A stretch of DNA of 45,579 bases from an uncultured Methanobrevibacter sp. (GTDB lineage Archaea > Methanobacteriota > Methanobacteria > Methanobacteriales > Methanobacteriaceae): the NCBI RefSeq assembly GCF_900314615.1, contig NZ_OMWA01000017.1, forward strand, positions 1 to 45,579. The letters are read 5' to 3'. The notes beneath the pieces were generated by a model. It searched no databases. It saw only the letters and a program-made list of their open reading frames with translations, and had not been told where the DNA came from. This document shows, one piece after another, positions 41,513 through 45,579 of this stretch; positions within the stretch are counted from its first letter, which is position 1, and the number at the start of each line of letters is the position of its first letter. The position numbers were made by a program, and so were the translations under genes.

Positions 41513-42761
41513 CTACATTAACCTTAAAACCTTTTTTAGCTTTTTTTATACTTCCGCTCACAGGAATAAAATGGGAATCCATAATATATCTGAGATATGT
41601 CACTTCAACAGCAGGAAGTCTCAAATTTGTCTTTATCTTTTTGCCTTCACTTTTGAACTGGACAGAGATTTTACCGTTTTTGTCAACGTACAAATCGGTA
41701 TTTATTCCCTCTTTGGTAATTTTAGTTTCAAATTTTGTCAGATTAAGTCCGGCTTCAAGAGTTAAAGGAGCATCAACCTCGATGTTTTCACTTCTGAATT
41801 TCTCATTTGCTTCACGACCGTCCAGATTGCTGCTTGCAACAAACCACGCTCTGTCGATGACTCTTTGAACTTTCTGATTGTCTGGAATCACTCCCTGTGA
41901 TTCATAGCTTTTCATCAAATCCATAACTTCTTTTTTGGTAACTTCCATCTCAATTGCACTTACGGCCAGTCTGGTCATCACAGGTCCGTAGTCTGATCTT
42001 CTGAAAACTGCCCATATTGATTCAGGGTCCCTATACACTCTTCTTTTAATTATCTCGTTAATTGTATTTCCGTTAAGGTAAGCTATTTTTTCGAGATTTC
42101 CTCTGGAGTAGGTATTCATTCTCTTGTAGATGTCTTTCCAGTTTCTCTCGCCGGGAACATTTCCAGCTTCAATTTCCCTTTCAAGAATCTCAACAGTAGT
42201 TTTTGGAAGCAGGTTTTTTATGTCATCAGTTATTGTCATATCATTGTCTATGATTGACTGCCTGATTAGTCTTCCGGAATATTTATCCTTGTTGAATTCC
42301 TTTACAATATGGTAGTTGAGTTTGGATCCTAGAAACTCATTTATCGCATACCATCTGATTTCATTTCTGTTGGTGTAGCTTTTCGGCATTCCAACAAAAT
42401 TGCCTTCATCAATAAACGGCTGCGCTTTTGCTTTGATTTCATCCAGAGAAATGCTTGCAGAGGTAATGTAGTCAGTCACGCCGTCATCAATCATCTGTTT
42501 AAGTCTGATGGGAACGCTGTAAGAGAGAACCAGTCTGTGATGAAGCCCTTCAAAGGACCTTATTTCATCAGCACCCAATGCCAGTGCCATTTCACTGCGG
42601 GCATCAAAATCTGTGAAAAAGGGTGCATGGTTTGCACTGAATCCTTTATTCAGGTATACGACCACTTTCTTGTTTTGCTTATCTGCAAGTTTACGAGCTT
42701 CTTTTATTAATTTTTCATGACCTTTATGAACAGGGTCAAAATCTGCACTAATTCCAATCAA
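41502..42761 (-). CDS. HIGH-motif nucleotidyltransferase, TmcAL-like
   Basis: 419 residues from TTG 42761 (GGTG six bases upstream); TTG 42773 would give 423. The nucleotidyltransferase core begins MIGISADFDPVHKGHEKLI with the HxGH motif at 12-15. The following FSANHAPFFTDFDARSEMALALGAD and LGSKLNYHIV resemble the TmcAL (tRNA-Met cytidine acetate ligase, YlbM) family. The C-terminal 130 residues are a separate domain. In archaea ac4C is made by TmcA, so the true reaction of this homologue is open. Confidence 0.75.
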   Translation of the reverse strand: MIGISADFDPVHKGHEKLIKEARKLADKQNKKVVVYLNKGFSANHAPFFTDFDARSEMALALGADEIRSFEGLHHRLVLSYSVPIRLKQMIDDGVTDYITSASISLDEIKAKAQPFIDEGNFVGMPKSYTNRNEIRWYAINEFLGSKLNYHIVKEFNKDKYSGRLIRQSIIDNDMTITDDIKNLLPKTTVEILEREIEAGNVPGERNWKDIYKRMNTYSRGNLEKIAYLNGNTINEIIKRRVYRDPESIWAVFRRSDYGPVMTRLAVSAIEMEVTKKEVMDLMKSYESQGVIPDNQKVQRVIDRAWFVASSNLDGREANEKFRSENIEVDAPLTLEAGLNLTKFETKITKEGINTDLYVDKNGKISVQFKSEGKKIKTNLRLPAVEVTYLRYIMDSHFIPVSGSIKKAKKGFKVNVVIG

Positions 42762-42793
42762 TATTAACACCAAAAAAAGAAAATAGGATAATT

Positions 42794-43276
42794 TTAATTA
42801 TCCACGAAATTTAAAACACCACTTATCACTAACCATATTCCGATTAATGCACCTAAAACGATAGGGTTTGAAAGATAAGTTCCGATTACAATGTAGAGCA
42901 AACCTAAAACAATTCCAAAAATTCCGACGTAAAATCCGTATCTTGAACTGCGGTTGTTAATTAAGGATGCCACTGCAACTATTATTAACATAATTCCTGC
43001 AATATACATTGTAATTTCAGTTAAAAATCCAAGCAATGCCGGATTGAAAATTAATCCGAAACTTAGGAATAGCAGCAATATTGCAAGTATCAAATCAAGT
43101 ATTGCTCCTGAAGTGTTGTAGTCAATTATGGATACGCCTAAAACGAACAGGTAAATTGACATCAGCAATACGGATAAACCAATCAATGAACTAACTCCGA
43201 TTAGTCCCATTACTGGAAAAATGATTATTATTAATCCGAAAATTATAGCTAGTAAACTGATAAATGTCCTTTTCAT
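42794..43276 (-). CDS. DUF308 (HdeD-like) membrane protein
   Basis: 160 residues with six closely packed membrane segments and a repeated pattern (GLIIIIFPVMGLIGVSSLIG, GIVLGLLYIVIGTYLSNPIV) characteristic of the DUF308/HdeD family. GGAGGC precedes ATG 43276. Function not defined; bacterial HdeD is linked to acid stress. Confidence 0.85.
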   Translation of the reverse strand: MKRTFISLLAIIFGLIIIIFPVMGLIGVSSLIGLSVLLMSIYLFVLGVSIIDYNTSGAILDLILAILLLFLSFGLIFNPALLGFLTEITMYIAGIMLIIVAVASLINNRSSRYGFYVGIFGIVLGLLYIVIGTYLSNPIVLGALIGIWLVISGVLNFVDN

Positions 43277-43307
43277 AATTGCCTCCTAATATTATTATAG
43301 TTATTAT

Positions 43308-44390
43308 TTAATATAATGGGATATGTTTAATCTCAACAGTAGATGAGTTCATATCTGAATTATTGACTTCAGCTAACCATTCACTTTTACATTCACAGTC
43401 ATATTCAATCTTTGTCTGTGTAAGATTGTTGGCTATTATCATATGTTTCAAATCTTTATTGCATTTCTTACAGTTATAAGGTCCACGCCTTGAGCCGAAT
43501 CCGGAAGTGTCCAAAAGTGCAGGTATATCTAATTCATCACGGACGGTATTGATTATTTCAACACATGACCAGATCCATGGAGGCTGATAAGCACCTTTTC
43601 TCCAGAACCTTTCAATCACAGTTCCGCTGTGTATTGTTGCAGGACAGAATGACAGTCTGTTGACTCCAATTGAATTGCAGTATCTTGCTGTTTCTATTGC
43701 TTCGGTTATTGCCTGAGCTTCAGATACTAAAATAGGTTTAACGAAGATATATGCTTTTGTTTTTAAATTGTATCCTTTTGTTTTCTTTAGATTTTGCATT
43801 AAATTATGTGCATCTTCAAAGTCCTGACGTGTAAAACCCTTATTGATTTTTTTAAGTCGGGTGTAATCGTTTGATGTTTCAAGACCGATACTTACTTCAA
43901 ATAATGTATCTCCAATTATCTCAAATATTTCATCCAGAACTTCTTCTTTAACATATTCAGGTCTTGACTCAACAATGATTTCTGTAACATTGCCCAAGTC
44001 AATTAAAGTTTTTAAAATTTCATCACGTGCATCTTTTGGAAGTTCATAGGGATTTAGAAAACTTCCTGATGCAAATAGTTTCACTGAAATTTTTTCCTCT
44101 TCAGCTATCGGATGTCTTTCGAGATGTTCGTGAAATATCTTAAGGATAGTGTCAGTATCAATCGGTTCAAGTGTACAGTCTGAAACATAGCTGCACATTG
44201 TACATCCTCCGCTGTCTCCAAGTGCCCATGCACAACCTGGTGTCGGCAGTATGATAAATAATGTTTTTGCAACACCATCATAAGTTAAATCATCATTGTA
44301 CCAGCTTGCACCAACCTGTTCTGGAGTTTTCGGATCTTTTCGCTCAAAAGCATATTGTCTTATATCTTTAGTTAACTTTTCAATTTCCAT
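43308..44390 (-). CDS. raSEA: Radical SAM archaeosine enzyme (RaSEA)
   Basis: 360 residues. The cluster-binding cysteines are C53-x9-C63-x2-C66 (PGCAWALGDSGGCTMCSY), the arrangement seen in the TIGR01210 family. Other elements are FASGSFLNPYELP, IVESRPEYV and IGLETSNDYTRLKKINKGF. The C-terminus has CKKCNKDLKH and CECKSEW zinc knuckles. With ArcS it converts preQ0-lysine at tRNA position 15 to archaeosine. ArcS is not in this window. Confidence 0.88.
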   Translation of the reverse strand: MEIEKLTKDIRQYAFERKDPKTPEQVGASWYNDDLTYDGVAKTLFIILPTPGCAWALGDSGGCTMCSYVSDCTLEPIDTDTILKIFHEHLERHPIAEEEKISVKLFASGSFLNPYELPKDARDEILKTLIDLGNVTEIIVESRPEYVKEEVLDEIFEIIGDTLFEVSIGLETSNDYTRLKKINKGFTRQDFEDAHNLMQNLKKTKGYNLKTKAYIFVKPILVSEAQAITEAIETARYCNSIGVNRLSFCPATIHSGTVIERFWRKGAYQPPWIWSCVEIINTVRDELDIPALLDTSGFGSRRGPYNCKKCNKDLKHMIIANNLTQTKIEYDCECKSEWLAEVNNSDMNSSTVEIKHIPLY

Positions 44391-44531
44391 TATAATACCT
44401 ACAATATAATAAATGTAATATTATATTATTAAGATTTTTTTATAATTAAAAATTTTTATTCATAAAAATAGTTGGTTATTAAGTTGTGTGTAATGGTTTA
44501 AAAAAATAAAAAAAGAAAAGAGAAAGCAAGT

Positions 44532-45494
44532 TTAGAAACTTGCAATTACGTCTCCTAATAATTTGATGGATTCTTCTACGTTTTTACCAACAGGGGATCC
44601 TGCTACGTATTGAGTTACACCCATTTCAGCTAAGCCTTCAATTTTAGGGATGAACTCATCAGGAGTACCACATACGGAAAATGCGTCAAGTGCTTCATCG
44701 GTTACAGCACCAATAGCTCCACCGAAGTCACCTTTAGCTAAGAAAGCACCCATTTGTTCGTTGAATCCTTCAGGTAATCCGTGTCTTTCGATAACTGGAG
44801 CAGGGGAACCTGCTGCAATGAAAGCAACAACGATTTTTGCAGCGTTTTTAGCTGCGTCAGAGTCAGCACCAATGGAAGTTGCAGTGTATGCACCTACGTC
44901 AAATGCTTTGTCTCCACCAGCTGCTTCGATACCTTTTTTGATCATAGGCATAGCTGCTTCGTAATCTTTAGGGTTAGAAGCGTTAATTAATACACCATCT
45001 GCGATTTCTCCAGCGGTTTCTAACATTTTAGGTCCTTGAGCACCCATGTAAATAGGGATGTGTTCTTGAACAGCTTTTGCTCCACCTAATGCTGCACCAG
45101 CTTCGGTTTTTCCACCGGATAATAAAGTGTTAATGTCAGCGATTGCTGCTTTAATTGTGGATACTGGTTTTTCCCAAGCGATTCCTAAAGCATCGAAAGT
45201 TGCTTTGTCACCAGGACCAATACCGAAGGTTGCTCTTCCTTCTGAGATTTCGTCAATGGTTGCGATTGCAGAAGCAGAAATTGCAGGGCTTCTTACGTAT
45301 GGGTTGGTTACACCAGGACCCATTTTAATGGTTTCAGTGTTTGCTGCAAGTAATGCTAAGGTTTCGTATACGTTTTTGTTGTTGTAGTGGTCAGTGATCC
45401 ATGCGTATTCAAAACCGACGTCTTCTGCTAATTTTACTAATTTTACAATTTCCTCCAAAGGTTGATTTGGAACAAATTCGATACCGAACTTCAT
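44532..45494 (-). CDS. mer: F420-dependent methylene-H4MPT reductase
   Basis: 320 residues from ATG 45494 (GGTGATAA upstream; an in-frame start at 45506 lies in that site). The luciferase-like TIM barrel is plain: MKFGIEFVPNQPLEEIVKLVKLAEDVGFEYAWITDHYNNKNVYETLALLAANT, VTNPYVRSPAISASAIATIDEISEGRATFGIGPGD. It reduces methylene-H4MPT to methyl-H4MPT with F420H2 in hydrogenotrophic methanogenesis. Codon use (many GCT, GGT) suggests high expression. Confidence 0.97.
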   Translation of the reverse strand: MKFGIEFVPNQPLEEIVKLVKLAEDVGFEYAWITDHYNNKNVYETLALLAANTETIKMGPGVTNPYVRSPAISASAIATIDEISEGRATFGIGPGDKATFDALGIAWEKPVSTIKAAIADINTLLSGGKTEAGAALGGAKAVQEHIPIYMGAQGPKMLETAGEIADGVLINASNPKDYEAAMPMIKKGIEAAGGDKAFDVGAYTATSIGADSDAAKNAAKIVVAFIAAGSPAPVIERHGLPEGFNEQMGAFLAKGDFGGAIGAVTDEALDAFSVCGTPDEFIPKIEGLAEMGVTQYVAGSPVGKNVEESIKLLGDVIASF

Positions 45495-45579
45495 ATTTAT
45501 CACCAATTTTTATTATGTTGTCTAGCTTATAAAGTATTTGTTATTTAAAAAATATAGAAAGATTTATATATTAAATAGG

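Overview
The window looks like the chromosome of a methanogenic archaeon of the Methanobacteriales, most likely Methanobrevibacter. Direct signs are a very AT-rich sequence, archaeal BRE/TATA promoters, GGTGA/GGAGG ribosome sites, ATG/TTG/GTG starts, an F420-dependent methylene-H4MPT reductase (mer), a six-gene archaeal pyruvate:ferredoxin oxidoreductase operon (porCDABEF), a fumarate hydratase alpha subunit, archaeosine and tRNA-thiolation enzymes, and large adhesin-like surface proteins with beta-helix repeats. The genus is an inference; no marker rRNA is present.

Layout. 1-8.0 kb: a transposase fragment cut by the window edge, a giant adhesin-like protein carrying a papain-type peptidase domain, a second beta-helix protein, and an SPFH/zinc-ribbon pair. 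8.1-8.8 kb: no protein gene, but two tandem structured RNA genes with a shared promoter plan. 8.9-17.1 kb: a membrane-anchored protein, an orphan TadA/TadC-like secretion pair, a methyltransferase-like gene, an ATPase/STAS-like pair, a TctA-family permease, two exported proteins with acidic tyrosine-rich tails, and a MarR regulator. 17.15-17.75 kb: a third structured RNA on the minus strand, homologous to the first, plus a decayed partial copy. 17.9-24.7 kb: a TPR protein, feoB-feoA-zinc ribbon, and a convergent cbiMNQO-type Ni/Co ECF transporter. 24.7-29.9 kb: a repeat-unit polymerase-like protein, a DUF4330-like protein, a 59-aa ferredoxin, three tRNAs and a PhoU regulator. 29.9-34.4 kb: fumA and the por operon. 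34.6-41.5 kb: a DHPS-related protein, then a tight plus-strand run of MoxR ATPase, VWA protein, tRNA thiolase, ubiquitin-like sulfur carrier, DUF89 and DUF1932 proteins. 41.5-45.5 kb: a HIGH nucleotidyltransferase, DUF308 protein, the radical SAM archaeosine enzyme and mer.

The main discovery candidate is a family of about 210-260 nt structured RNAs. Each promoter has two palindromes of the type TTTAGG-N4-CCTAAA flanking the TATA box. The same plan occurs at feoB and feoA, and a single palindrome lies at the start of a small membrane-protein gene, so the RNAs appear to belong to a metal (probably iron) regulon of the DtxR/IdeR type. RNA copies 1 and 3 share four hairpins, all four stems carry compensatory base changes between copies, several loops are identical, and single-stranded segments repeat CUCC/CUCUCC motifs complementary to Shine-Dalgarno sequences. 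This suggests archaeal counterparts of iron-responsive, C-rich trans-acting small RNAs such as bacterial RyhB or IsrR. The regulator itself is not in the window, and the function of the RNAs is inference.
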